Assembly: GCA_963738135.1 (NCBI GenBank) | Contig: CAVTVK010000006.1 | Span: 248,001-312,000 of the forward strand | DNA: 64,000 bases | Source of the DNA: Bog-473 sp963738135 | GTDB taxonomy: Bacteria; Actinomycetota; Acidimicrobiia; Acidimicrobiales; RAAP-2 | Reading direction: 5' to 3' | Part shown: piece after piece, positions 1-8,833 of the stretch | Numbering within the stretch: the stretch's first letter is position 1 | Layout of the letters: every line of letters starts with the position of its first letter | Program-made: the position numbers and the translations under genes | The notes under the pieces: model-generated | What the model saw: the letters and a program-made list of their open reading frames with translations, nothing else | What the model was told of the DNA's origin: nothing | Database searches by the model: none

Positions 1-2
1 TG

Positions 3-470
3 TCGGCGGGGTTGGTGCCCTGGGCGCCGGTCACCGACCGGGCGGCCGAAGCGGAGGCCATCGCCAACGCGGCGTCGTTCGCCGAGGCCGGTGCCGCCGC
101 TCCCGGCTTCGCCGAGACGCTCGATACCGCGCCCGCCCTCCTGCTCGTTCTGGCCGACCTGTCGGCGCTGGCCGCAGTCGATCGCGACCTGCCCCGGTAC
201 ACCCTCGCCGGCGGCGCATCCATCTACCCGTTCGTCTGGAGCCTGCTGCTGGCCGCTCGCACCGAGGGCCTCGGCGGCGTCATGACCACCATGCCGGTGC
301 GGCGCGAGGACGATGTTCGTGCACTGTTCGGCATTCCCGGCACGGTGGCGGTGGCCGCCCTCGTCGCGCTGGGACGCCCCGTGACCGCGCCACGCCGGTT
401 ACGGCGTGCCCCCGTGAGCTCCTTTGCCCGGGTCGACCATTTCGACGGCACCCCCTTCGAGGGGCCCTGA
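3..470 (+). CDS. nitroreductase family protein, C-terminal part (5' partial)
   Basis: The reading frame is open from the window edge, so the N-terminus lies outside. The visible part holds the typical C-terminal half of an FMN-dependent nitroreductase: a helix ending in LLLAARTEGLGG, which in the family packs near the flavin, then FGIPGTVAVAALVALGRP, matching the usual GIP..V.V.AL..LG.P end of the fold. A short basic tail (PRRLRR) follows. Such enzymes reduce nitro groups, quinones or F420-type substrates with NAD(P)H; the substrate cannot be read here. It is separated by 86 bases from a DUF2237 gene on the same strand. Confidence 0.75.
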   Translation, partial: SAGLVPWAPVTDRAAEAEAIANAASFAEAGAAAPGFAETLDTAPALLLVLADLSALAAVDRDLPRYTLAGGASIYPFVWSLLLAARTEGLGGVMTTMPVRREDDVRALFGIPGTVAVAALVALGRPVTAPRRLRRAPVSSFARVDHFDGTPFEGP

Positions 471-556
471 CCCGCACGCTCCGGCCGCACGACGAGGCGC
501 CCGGAAGCGCACCAGGGCGTTTGCGGCCCGGGACCCCGATCGTGGTCAAATGGCCC

Positions 557-913
557 ATGGCCCAGAACGTCCTCGGCGAAGCGCTCGAGCCCTGCAACGT
601 CGACCCGGTCACCGGCTTCTACCGGGACGGCTGCTGCAACACCGGAGCCGAAGACGTGGGCGTCCACACGGTGTGCACCCGGGTCACGGCCGAATTCCTG
701 GCCTTCTCGGCGTCGGTCGGCAACGACCTGTCGACGCCGCATCCCGAATTCGGCTTCGTCGGACTGCAGCCGGGCGACCAGTGGTGCCTCTGTGCGCCCC
801 GCTGGCAGGAAGCCTTCGAGGCGGGCATGGCCCCGCCGGTCGTGCTGGCCGCCACCCACGCTGCCACCCTCGAGTGGGTGCAGCTGGGTGACCTGGTCAC
901 GCACGCCATCTAG
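557..913 (+). CDS. DUF2237 family protein
   Basis: A 118-residue protein covering the whole DUF2237 family: FYRDGCCNTG followed by VGVHTVCTRVT near the N-terminus, LSTPHPEFGF in the middle and GDQWCLCAPRW near residue 80. Five conserved cysteines suggest a structural or metal role, but the family has no settled function. The ATG at 557 is chosen because the family begins with a short N-terminus (MAQNVLGEALEPC); an in-frame start at 521 would add 12 non-conserved residues. It is cytoplasmic, with no signal or membrane segment. Confidence 0.85.
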   Translation: MAQNVLGEALEPCNVDPVTGFYRDGCCNTGAEDVGVHTVCTRVTAEFLAFSASVGNDLSTPHPEFGFVGLQPGDQWCLCAPRWQEAFEAGMAPPVVLAATHAATLEWVQLGDLVTHAI

Positions 914-946
914 TCTCCCCTCGACGTCGCCCAACCGGAGGTCTTC

Positions 947-1420
947 GTGGCGCAGAACTCGCAGCACACCGTCGTCAGCGTGGACCGGGTCATCAAGGCA
1001 CCGGTGGCGACCCTCTTCGCCGTGGTGGCCGATGCCACCCGCCACCCCCAGTTCGACGGTTCGGGCCAGCTGGTCAAGGCCAAGGACGGCGCGGCGCAGC
1101 ACCTGGCACTGGGATCGACGTTCCGGATGTCGATGAAGATGGGGGTGCCCTACTCCGTCTCCAACACCGTGGTGGAGTTCGAGCAGGATCGCCGCATCGC
1201 GTGGCAGACCGTGATGGCGGGACCACTGGGTCGCATTCTCGGCGGGCGCATCTGGCGCTATGAGCTCGAACCGGTCGACGGCGGGACCAAGGTGACCGAG
1301 ACGTGGGACATTCGCGAGGACAAACAGGCCTTCTTCCTGAAGAGCCCCAAGATCGGACAACACACCGCCGCGTCCATGTCGAAGTCACTCGACCGGTTGG
1401 CCGGAATCACAGAATCGTGA
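947..1420 (+). CDS. SRPBCC family (START/Bet v 1-like) protein
   Basis: 157 residues with the SRPBCC pattern: V.V.RVIKAPVATLFAVVADATRHPQFDG at the N-terminus, a central beta sheet (GVPYSVSNTVVEFEQDRRIAWQ) and a C-terminal helix ending in LDRLAG. Proteins of this fold bind hydrophobic ligands; ligand unknown. The GTG at 947 sits behind a good ribosome site (cggaggt, 936-941). The stop overlaps the GTG of the next gene (GTGA), making this the first gene of a four-gene translationally coupled cluster with an M20 peptidase, an SDR and a DsbA-like protein. Confidence 0.85.
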   Translation: MAQNSQHTVVSVDRVIKAPVATLFAVVADATRHPQFDGSGQLVKAKDGAAQHLALGSTFRMSMKMGVPYSVSNTVVEFEQDRRIAWQTVMAGPLGRILGGRIWRYELEPVDGGTKVTETWDIREDKQAFFLKSPKIGQHTAASMSKSLDRLAGITES

Positions 1421-2775
1421 CCCCCGCCTCCATCGACATCGACGCGGCATGGGAGGAGCGGATCCTGCCCGCCTTGAGCGAGTACACCCGCATCCCGTGC
1501 CTCTCCCCCGCGTTCGACCCCGACTGGGACGAGCGCGGCGCCATCGCAGCGGCGGTGGAACTGCTGGCCGCCTGGGTGCGCGATCAGGACGCCGCACTGC
1601 GCGTCGAGATCGTCACGTTGCCGGGCCGCACCCCGGTGCTGCTGATCGACAACGGCGGTGCGGGGGAACCCATCGTCGTGTACGGCCACATGGACAAGCA
1701 GCCGCCGCTGGGCGAGTGGCGCAACGGCCTCGGCCCGTGGGAGCCGGTGCGCGAAGGAGACCTCCTCTACGGCCGGGGAACGGCCGACGACGGCTACGCG
1801 ACGTTCGCCGCCGTGACGGGCCTGGTGGCGGCGGGCGGCGGCCAGGGCCGCGTGCTCATCCTCATTGAGGCGAGCGAGGAGAGCGGCAGCCCCGACCTCG
1901 CCGCGCACCTGGAGAACCTCAACGAGCGCATCGGCACGCCCCGGCTCGTCATCTGCCTCGATTCGGGAGGGCTCAGCTACGACCGCTTGTGGTTGACGTC
2001 GTCGCTCCGGGGCAACGTCGTCGCCACGGTGAAGGTCGACGTGCTGACCGAGGGCATCCACAGCGGGCAGGGCGGTGGCGTGGTGCCGTCCTCCTTCCGC
2101 ATCCTGCGCCGCATCTTGTCGCAGATAGAGGATGAGGGAACCGGCCGCATCCTCCTGCCGGAATTGCTCGGGGCGGGGATCCCCGACGCGCACCGGGCCA
2201 ACCTCGTCGCGCTGGCGGCCGAGTTCCCCGACAGCGCGGCGCCGGTCGTCGACGGGCTGCATCTGCTGACGCCGGACCCCGTCGATCGCCTCGCCGCCCG
2301 CACCTGGGGAGCGGCCCTCGAGGTGACCGGGGCCGACGGGCTGCCCACGCCGCGGGACGGCGGCAACGTCCTGCGGCCCTCGACCACGCTCAAGTTCTCC
2401 CTGCGCCTCCCACCCGATGTCGACGCGCAGGCAGCCACCGACGCCCTCATTTCGGCCATCCGCACCGACGAGGGCGCGCACGTCACCATCGACATGGAGG
2501 CGGCGGCCCAGGGCTGGATCGCCCCGCCGCTGCAGCCCGAGGTCGCGGCGACGCTGTCGGCCGTCTCGAAGGAGTGTTTCGGGCGCGAGCCGGGTTTCGT
2601 CGGGGAGGGCGGCTCCATCCCGTTCCTGGCCGATCTCCAGCGCGGCTTCCCCGACACCCAATTCGTGGTGACCGGCGTCCTCGGTCCACACTCCAATGCG
2701 CACGGGCCCAATGAGTCGTTGCACATCCCGATGGGCAAGGCCGTCACCCACGCCGTGGCCGAGTTGCTGCGATGA
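1417..2775 (+). CDS. M20 family metallopeptidase (dipeptidase-like)
   Basis: A 452-residue dizinc hydrolase of the M20/M28 superfamily. Metal and catalytic residues are in place: YGHMDKQP (H91, D93), GRGTADDGYA (bridging Asp near 124), EASEESGS (general base E154 and ligand E155), CLDSG, the dimer-interface motif IHSGQGGG, and a C-terminal GPHSNAHGPNES histidine. It probably hydrolyses a dipeptide or N-acyl amino acid in the cytoplasm. The GTG at 1417 overlaps the upstream stop; the own stop overlaps the SDR start (ATGA at 2772). Length is normal. Exact substrate is unknown. Confidence 0.9.
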   Translation: MTPASIDIDAAWEERILPALSEYTRIPCLSPAFDPDWDERGAIAAAVELLAAWVRDQDAALRVEIVTLPGRTPVLLIDNGGAGEPIVVYGHMDKQPPLGEWRNGLGPWEPVREGDLLYGRGTADDGYATFAAVTGLVAAGGGQGRVLILIEASEESGSPDLAAHLENLNERIGTPRLVICLDSGGLSYDRLWLTSSLRGNVVATVKVDVLTEGIHSGQGGGVVPSSFRILRRILSQIEDEGTGRILLPELLGAGIPDAHRANLVALAAEFPDSAAPVVDGLHLLTPDPVDRLAARTWGAALEVTGADGLPTPRDGGNVLRPSTTLKFSLRLPPDVDAQAATDALISAIRTDEGAHVTIDMEAAAQGWIAPPLQPEVAATLSAVSKECFGREPGFVGEGGSIPFLADLQRGFPDTQFVVTGVLGPHSNAHGPNESLHIPMGKAVTHAVAELLR

Positions 2776-3533
2776 CCGACGCCCCGCTGTCCGGCCCACT
2801 CACGGGCAAGGTCGCGCTCGTCACCGGCGGCAGCCGAGGGCTCGGGCGCGAGATCGTGCTGGCCTTCGCGGACGCCGGGGCCGACGTCGTGGTGACCAGC
2901 CGCAAGCTCGAGGCGTGCCGGGCGGTGGCCGCCGAGGTCGAGGCCAAGGGCCGGCGCGCCCTGCCGGTGGCCTGCCACGTCGGGCACTGGGACGAGATCG
3001 ACGGGTTGGTCGAACAGGCCTACGCCGCCTTCGGGCGTGTCGACGTGCTGGTGAACAACGCCGGGATGTCGCCGCTCTATCCCGACCTGGCCTCGGTGAC
3101 CGAGGAGCTGTGGGACAAGGTCCTCGGCGTGAACCTGAAGGGACCGTTCCGGCTCACGGCGCTCGTCGGCACGAGGATGGCGGACGGCCCATATGGTGGA
3201 TCCATCATCAACGTCTCGAGCACCGGTTCCCTGCGCCCCGCCCCGGACATGCTTCCCTACGACGCGGCCAAGGCGGGGCTGAACGCGCTCACCGAGGGCT
3301 TCGCCAAGGCGTTCGGCCCGTCGGTGCGGGTCAACTGCATCATGGCCGGCCCCTTCCTCACCGACATCGCCAAGGCGTGGGACCCGGCCATCCTGGAGCG
3401 CGGCATGCCCCACCATGCGCTCAAGCGGGCGGGCCAGCCCGAAGAGATCGTCGGCGCTGCGCTCTACTTCGCCACCGAGGCCTCGTCCTACACGTCTGGT
3501 GCGATCCTGCGAGTCGACGGAGGAATCCCATGA
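2772..3533 (+). CDS. SDR family NAD(P)-dependent oxidoreductase
   Basis: A 253-residue classical short-chain dehydrogenase/reductase. Visible motifs: cofactor loop TGGSRGLG (residues 18-25), NNAG near 95, catalytic Ser in INVSS (about 150), Tyr163 and Lys167 in YDAAK, and the C-terminal DGG. It should interconvert an alcohol and a ketone or enoyl group with NAD(P)H. ATGA overlaps at both ends couple it to the M20 peptidase upstream and the DsbA-like gene downstream, so the products probably act in one pathway, which cannot be named from sequence. Confidence 0.9.
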   Translation: MTDAPLSGPLTGKVALVTGGSRGLGREIVLAFADAGADVVVTSRKLEACRAVAAEVEAKGRRALPVACHVGHWDEIDGLVEQAYAAFGRVDVLVNNAGMSPLYPDLASVTEELWDKVLGVNLKGPFRLTALVGTRMADGPYGGSIINVSSTGSLRPAPDMLPYDAAKAGLNALTEGFAKAFGPSVRVNCIMAGPFLTDIAKAWDPAILERGMPHHALKRAGQPEEIVGAALYFATEASSYTSGAILRVDGGIP

Positions 3534-4153
3534 GCGAAAAAGACACTGCGGACTTCTGGTTCGATCCCCTGTGCCCGTGGGCCTGGATCACCTCGCGCTG
3601 GATGCTCGAGGTCGAACACGTGCGCGACATCCACACCGAGTGGCACGTGATGTCGCTGGCCATCCTGAACGCGGATCGGGACGACCTGTCGGACGAGTAC
3701 AAGGCCCGGCTGGCGCTGGCAAAGGGTCCGGTGCGCGTCTGCATCGCGGCGGAGCAGATGAAGGGCCGTGACATCCTCCTCCCGCTCTACACGGCTCTCG
3801 GCAATCGCATCCATCTCGAGAGGCGGGGGCTGGCCGACGGCCAGTCCACGCCCGTCATTGCGGAGGCGCTGGCCGAGCTGGGCCTGCCGTCGTCGCTGGC
3901 CGATGCCGCCAACTCCGAGGAATTCGACGCCGCACTCGCGGCATCCCACAACGCCGGCATGGAACCCGTGGGCGGCGACGTGGGCACGCCGGTGATCCAC
4001 TACAACGGGACCGCCATCTTCGGCCCGGTGGTCACGCCGGCCCCCAAGGGCGAGGCGGCGGGACGGCTGTGGGACGGCGTGCTCCTGTGCACCGGGACCG
4101 ACGGCTTCTTCGAGCTCAAGCGCACCCGGGACCGGCGGCCGAGCTTCGACTGA
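3530..4153 (+). CDS. DsbA family / mycothiol-dependent nitroreductase-like protein
   Basis: 207 residues, thioredoxin-fold DsbA family, closest in pattern to the actinobacterial group that includes mycothiol-dependent reductase Rv2466c. The active site reads FDPLCPWAW: only the first cysteine (C15) of the CPWC motif remains, so any chemistry would be monothiol. The cis-Pro strand is seen in DVGTPVIHYNG near residue 150. A ribosome site (cggagga) precedes the ATG, which overlaps the SDR stop. It is the last gene of the cluster. Confidence 0.8.
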   Translation: MSEKDTADFWFDPLCPWAWITSRWMLEVEHVRDIHTEWHVMSLAILNADRDDLSDEYKARLALAKGPVRVCIAAEQMKGRDILLPLYTALGNRIHLERRGLADGQSTPVIAEALAELGLPSSLADAANSEEFDAALAASHNAGMEPVGGDVGTPVIHYNGTAIFGPVVTPAPKGEAAGRLWDGVLLCTGTDGFFELKRTRDRRPSFD

Positions 4154-4162
4154 GGTTGGCGC

Positions 4163-5768
4163 CTACGCGTCGACGACGTCGGTCACGGGCAACAAGCCGT
4201 GGTCCATGGCGAAGAGACTGGCGGTCACCCGGCTGGAGGCGCCGATCTTCACGTAGATGTGCTCAATGTGGTTGCGTGCCGTCTTGGGCGAGATCACGAG
4301 CTCTCGAGCGATCTGCTTGCTCGACAACCCCCGTGCCAGAAGGCGGAGGACGTCGATCTCGCGGGGTGAGACCCGCTGGTCCTTCGCGCCGGCGCGCCAC
4401 CCGGTGGCCTGCGGCCCCGAGCACGGCCTCGACGGCGTCTCCGTCGAGGCGCCCCGCCTTCACGTCCGACCGAAGCTGGGAGGCGGCCTCCTCCGGCGTC
4501 AGCGCACGACGATGCGGGCGCGGCTCGCGCATCGACTGGTAGGCGTCCGCCGCGCCCAGTACCCGACCGGGCGCGGAGATGTCCGAACCCATCAGCTGGC
4601 GCGGATAGCCCGAACCATCGAGGCGCTCTCGAAGTTGGACCGCGACGGCCCCGAGCGGTGCCAGGGCGGCCGACTGCTGCAGCATCCGCCCCGTCAGGTA
4701 CGGGAAGAGGCGCACCCGCTCCCACTCCCCCGCGCCCAGGGGCCCCGGCTTGTCCCAGATGGAGTTGGACACACCGAGACGGCCGAGTCCGTGCACCAGG
4801 CCGACCCTGCGCATCGTCGTGACCTGCGTCAGTCCGAAACCGAGCTGGGCAGCGGCCTCCCCCGCCAGCTGCGACACGGCGGCGGCATGGCCGAGCATGT
4901 ACGGCGACTTGAGGTCGACGAAGTTGGCCACGGCGAGCAGCGCCTCGTCGAAACGGTCAGGCGACAGCCTGACACCCAGCGCGGGTTCGGCGTCGATGAC
5001 CGCGTCCCAGGTCTGCGCAGACTCGAGGCCGGAGAAGATCGCCTCCGCGTTGGCGCACAGGAGGGCGGCGAGATCCGGGTCGAACTGCGACCCCGACCGT
5101 TTGCGGGCGAGCTCCAGAGCGGCAGGAAGCCCGCCCACCCGTTGGGCGACCTCGGCGTACTCCGCGATCTGGGCGACCCGTGCCGCCAGCGGGACATCGG
5201 CTCCCTTCAGGTCGCCCGGCCAGCCGCGCCCGTCCCAGCGCTCATACGAAGCGCCCACCGCCTGCTGCACCGAGTCGGGCAGACCGAGCTGTCGAGCCAG
5301 GGTGCGAGCCAAGGCAGAGTGGCGGGCGATCATGCCATTGAGATCCCGGTGACCCGACACGGCGAACTCGAGGCCGACGCGAAAACGGTGCAGTGGCGGG
5401 TTGCCCGAGCCGATGAGCCGCATGGCCGCGGCGGCGCCGGCCACGCCGCGCTGCTCGTGATCGTATTTGCCCGACTTCAGGGCGATGTCGTCACCGAACC
5501 ACTTGGCCTGCTCGTGCGCGTCGGAGTGGCAGCCGACGTTGACGAGCAGGGCGGTGTAATAGACGACGAGGCGTTCCTCGTCGGGCAGCCCGACGCCCTC
5601 ACCGATCCTCAGCGCGATCAGGCACTGGCGAAGGACGTGCTCCATGGGTTGGCCGAAGCCGAGATCGACCCCCAAGGACAATGCCGCCACGAGCTCGGCG
5701 AGGCGTAACGGCGGCTGTTCCTGCACCTGCACGGTGCTCACCCCGATGACGCTATCCCTTGGCGCCAC
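4163..5768 (-). pseudogene. HD-domain phosphohydrolase fused to LuxR-type HTH (frameshifted)
   Basis: The frame from 5768 (alternative GTG at 5741) encodes about 465 residues with an HD/HD-GYP-like architecture: YYTALLVNVGCHSDAHEQAKW, a central ASYERWDGRGWPG segment and a second half with MRRVGLVHGLGRLGV and RERLDGSGYPRQL. A LuxR/GerE helix-turn-helix follows, but in a different frame (PREIDVLRLLARGLSSKQIA, stop at 4163-4165). The frames cross near 4361-4400; one extra base in the G4 run at 4363-4366 would explain it. The intact protein would be a roughly 534-residue one-component regulator, perhaps sensing or hydrolysing a nucleotide. The divergent neighbour is a methyltransferase. Confidence 0.7.
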
Positions 5769-5965
5769 TCGCGTCTCTCGGAGCGTCAGGCACGTTCAGG
5801 TGAACCCAACTCTGACCCCACACCGACCCTCACTGACCCTCACTGAACGCCGGTGGCGCAGAAGCGACGAACCCCAAAAGGCCAAAAGATGGGGCAGTCG
5901 CCCCATGCCGGCGTCCGGGTGGACGCGTAGCGTGACAGGCGGTTGATTCTTCGGAGGGAGGCGAC

Positions 5966-6603
5966 GTGAGCCTGCGCACACGATTGTTCGCGCTGATCTA
6001 TGACCGGCAGATGGTCAAGATCGAGAAGGCCGGCCTCCAGGCCCACCGCCAGCGGCTCCTCTCCCCCTCTCGGGCCACGTGCTCGAGATCGGCGGCGGAA
6101 CGGGCGCAAACCTTGCCCTGTACGGCGCGGCGGTCACCTCGCTCACCGTCACCGAGCCGGATCCCTCCATGCTGCGACGTCTCGAGGCGCATGCCCGGGA
6201 GCGGATGCCGTCCGCGCGCATCCTGCGGGCGCCGGCCGAGGACCTGCCCTTCGACGACGGCTCGTTCGACGCCGTGGTCTCGACGCTCGTGCTGTGCGGG
6301 GTGGACGACCAACCGCGTGCCCTGCGGGAGATCCGCCGCGTCCTCCGCCCGGCCGGACAGCTCCTCTTCTTCGAACACGTCCGCTCGAGTGATCCGAAGA
6401 CCGCCCGCAAACAGGACCGGATGAATGCCGTCAACCGCTTCGTTGCCGGATGCGAATGCAACCGGCCGACCCTGCGGAGCATCGAGGCTGCCGGCTTCGA
6501 CGTCGAGGCGGTCGCCGCCACCCTGGAGAAGGCGCCGCCGTTCCTGCGTCCCGCTGTCGTCGGACACGCTCGGGCGGCGGTGGCAACCAACGCAGGCTCC
6601 TGA
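5966..6603 (+). pseudogene. class I SAM-dependent methyltransferase (frameshifted)
   Basis: A UbiE/Methyltransf_11-type enzyme read in two frames. The start (GTG 5966) gives RTRLFALIYDRQMVKIEKAGL; the second frame gives HVLEIGGGTGANL (SAM motif I), TVTEPDPSMLRR, LRAPAEDLPFDDGSFDAVVSTLVLC and LRPAGQLLFFEHVR. One missing C in the C5 run at 6063-6067 restores a 212-residue protein of normal length through LLSPLSGHVLEIGGG. Either a read error or a recent lesion. A cupin gene follows 63 bases downstream. Confidence 0.75.
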
Positions 6604-6666
6604 GCCCGGGTGCCCGACCACGACGCTCCAACCCATCACCACACGACCACACACAAGGAGAAGGTC

Positions 6667-7029
6667 ATGCCCAGCCTGTCCCAGAGCACCGCACCCCGCG
6701 TGGAGGACTTCGGCCCCGCGGTGGACCACAGCGGGGAGTTGGCCGACTACACGGTCAACTTCGTCTCCATACGCCAGGACGCCGATCTGGGGCCCATGCT
6801 GCAGGCCCTGCCCGGAGGACAGTGCCCGTGTCCACACTGGGGCTACCTGCTGAAGGGTCAGCTGACGGTCCGCTACACGGACGGGGAGGAGACGATCGGG
6901 GCCGGAGAGGCGTTCTACCTCCCACCCGGGCACGTTCCCGCCGCGGAAGCGGGCACCGAATTCGTCCAGTTCAGCCCCGCCGCGGCGCTGGCGGCCGTGA
7001 TGACGGCCATGCAGGGCGACCGGCCGTGA
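6667..7029 (+). CDS. cupin domain protein
   Basis: A 120-residue single-domain cupin: HWGYLLKGQLTVRY supplies the G..HWG.v..G first motif, and YLPPGHVPAAEAGTE the second. The first motif is partly degenerate for metal binding (CPHW). ATG 6667 follows an aaggag site. The 3' end and stop lie inside a 29-base tandem repeat, so the last residues (AVMTAMQGDRP) may be a slippage product. Function unknown; cupins here could be small enzymes or sensors. Confidence 0.75.
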   Translation: MPSLSQSTAPRVEDFGPAVDHSGELADYTVNFVSIRQDADLGPMLQALPGGQCPCPHWGYLLKGQLTVRYTDGEETIGAGEAFYLPPGHVPAAEAGTEFVQFSPAAALAAVMTAMQGDRP

Positions 7030-7050
7030 TGACGGCCATGCAGGGGCGCC
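6993..7050 (+). repeat. 29-base tandem repeat at the cupin 3' end
   Basis: Two adjacent copies begin ggccgtgatgacggcc at 6993 and 7022. The first 24 bases are identical; the second copy then has one extra G. The cupin stop codon falls in the second copy, so loss of a copy would change the C-terminus. Confidence 0.9.
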
Positions 7051-7138
7051 GCCTTCGGCTCTGGCCACGAGACGAAGGACCAGCACCAAAGACTGGATTG
7101 ACGCCGTCCCCTTGTCACGACGAGGCCGCCGAGTGGAC

Positions 7139-8791
7139 CTACGTCGAACGGTTCCGCAGCTGCGGGAGACGGCGCTTGGCCTCGCGTTGCTCGTCCAGGA
7201 CTCCTTGCAGGCTCCGCGCCACGTCCGGTGCTGTCGTCGCCCGATTCTGACGCTCCTCGGGATCCACCGTCAGGTTGTGCAGCTCCCAGGCGGGCTCCGC
7301 CGGCGGCGGGGCGAACGGGTTCTGCGACAACCCGTGGGCCTGATCGAACTCGTCGAGCCGCTCGTAGTAGTGGTTGAGCTTCCACACCTCGGCGGCGCCG
7401 TCGCCACCCGTCGGGAGTGACGTGATCACCGACTCGACGTGCGAAGGGTTCGGCACGGGCTCGTAGGCGTTCCCGGTCACAATGCTCACGGGCGTGAGGC
7501 CCCGGCCGATGTCGTCCTCGGTCATGAAGTACAGGGGCTCAGCAAGAGTCTCGGCCCCGACGGATCCGCGGAGCACCGGGCTGAGGTCCCGGCCCGGGAG
7601 GGGCTGGGTCTCGTCGTGCTCGACGGCGACCACAGTTGCCGCCCGCTCGATATCGATGCCGGCCAGACCGAGCAGCGTGGGCAGCAGGTCGACATGACTG
7701 GTCGGCGTGTGCACGCCGCCCGGTACGGGGTCGATGCCGGGGCCGCGCACGAGGAGCGGGACCCGAATGGCCTCGTCGTAAGCGTTGTACCACTTCTGCA
7801 TCAGGCCGCCGTGGGCACCGAGCAGGTCCCCGTGGTCCGAGGTGAAGACGACCACTGTGTCCTCGGCCATGCCCGACTGCTCCAGCGCCTCGAGGATGCG
7901 TCCGATGGCCCGGTCGACCAGCTTGTGGAGGTAGTAGTAGAGCCTCCGGTAGGCCTCGTCCGCGGACTGCTCGTAGAGCATGGCCGGCCACGCCGTGACG
8001 AAGGCCTCCTGGCAGGCCGGCCGTCCGGCGAAGGAGTCACCCTGCGATGGCGCCTCGGGGATGGCTGGCAGCGTGTCGTCATCGACGGGCCCGAAGCCGA
8101 GCAGCGCCTCCCACGCCCAGCCGTTGAAGGCGATGTCGTGCGGGTTGACGAAGGAGGCCACGGCGAGCCAGGGCCCGTCCCGCCGGGCGCCCGCGAGCTC
8201 GCCGAAGAGCTCGATCACCTGCTCGGCGAACACGCCGTCACGTATCGCGCCGCAGTCGGGCTTGGCGGCGCCGTGGGGCTCGCGGCCTATCCAGCCGGAG
8301 AACCCGTAGGGACTGAGGCGGTCGGCCCCCTTGTAGGCCGCCACCGCACCGGGAATGGGCCGGCCGGCGTCGTCCGAGGCCATCAGGCTCTGGTGCGTGC
8401 CCGGGATCAGCAGGTCGGCATGCGAGATGTGCCACTTGCCCCGGTAGTGCGTCTCGTAGCCCCCGGCCCGGAACCAGTCGCCGAGGGTCGGTACCGAGTT
8501 GGGGTCGAGCCAGCCCATGGAGGGGTCGTTGGCCATCTTGGCCATTCCGTCGGTGTTGGCGGCGCCGTGCAGCGACGGATACTGGCCCGTGAACAGCGTG
8601 GCGCGGCTGGGCAGGCAGGCGGTGGAGCCCGCGTAGTGCCGGTGGAACTCGAGGCCACCGTCGCGGATGGACTGGCGCGCCCCCAGCTGCTCCCTTCGGA
8701 AGCGGGCCAGCGACTCGCCCTCGTAGGGCGGCGGGTACCGCTCCTCGTCCGTCATGATCACGAGGACGTTCGGCGGCGACATGGGGGGCAA
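7139..8791 (-). CDS. sulfatase family hydrolase
   Basis: A 550-residue type I sulfatase/alkaline-phosphatase-superfamily enzyme. The N-terminus has the metal-binding aspartate pattern NVLVIMTDEE; STACLPSRATLFTGQ carries the C-x-P-S-R signature whose cysteine (C59) would be matured to formylglycine. VVFTSDHGDLLGAHG gives the second metal site. No signal peptide, so probably cytoplasmic. An internal ATG at 8782 is an equally good start. It lies 42 bases downstream of the trmO-like gene on the same strand. Substrate, an organic sulfate or phosphonate, is unknown. Confidence 0.9.
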   Translation of the reverse strand: MPPMSPPNVLVIMTDEERYPPPYEGESLARFRREQLGARQSIRDGGLEFHRHYAGSTACLPSRATLFTGQYPSLHGAANTDGMAKMANDPSMGWLDPNSVPTLGDWFRAGGYETHYRGKWHISHADLLIPGTHQSLMASDDAGRPIPGAVAAYKGADRLSPYGFSGWIGREPHGAAKPDCGAIRDGVFAEQVIELFGELAGARRDGPWLAVASFVNPHDIAFNGWAWEALLGFGPVDDDTLPAIPEAPSQGDSFAGRPACQEAFVTAWPAMLYEQSADEAYRRLYYYLHKLVDRAIGRILEALEQSGMAEDTVVVFTSDHGDLLGAHGGLMQKWYNAYDEAIRVPLLVRGPGIDPVPGGVHTPTSHVDLLPTLLGLAGIDIERAATVVAVEHDETQPLPGRDLSPVLRGSVGAETLAEPLYFMTEDDIGRGLTPVSIVTGNAYEPVPNPSHVESVITSLPTGGDGAAEVWKLNHYYERLDEFDQAHGLSQNPFAPPPAEPAWELHNLTVDPEERQNRATTAPDVARSLQGVLDEQREAKRRLPQLRNRST

Positions 8792-8833
8792 GCTACACGC
8801 CCGTTGATGTGGGGCGCCGCCCGGCGACAGACG

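Noticed and set aside
224..1363. Long open frame on the minus strand (379 codons)
   Set aside because: It lies opposite the nitroreductase, DUF2237 and SRPBCC genes, whose plus-strand proteins match families. High GC makes antisense frames open; the translation is Arg/Gly/Val-rich with no family motif.
5825..5846. accctcactgaccctcactg as a regulatory direct repeat
   Set aside because: Only two copies of a ten-base unit; no further evidence of a binding site, although it lies in the divergent promoter of the HD/LuxR and methyltransferase genes.
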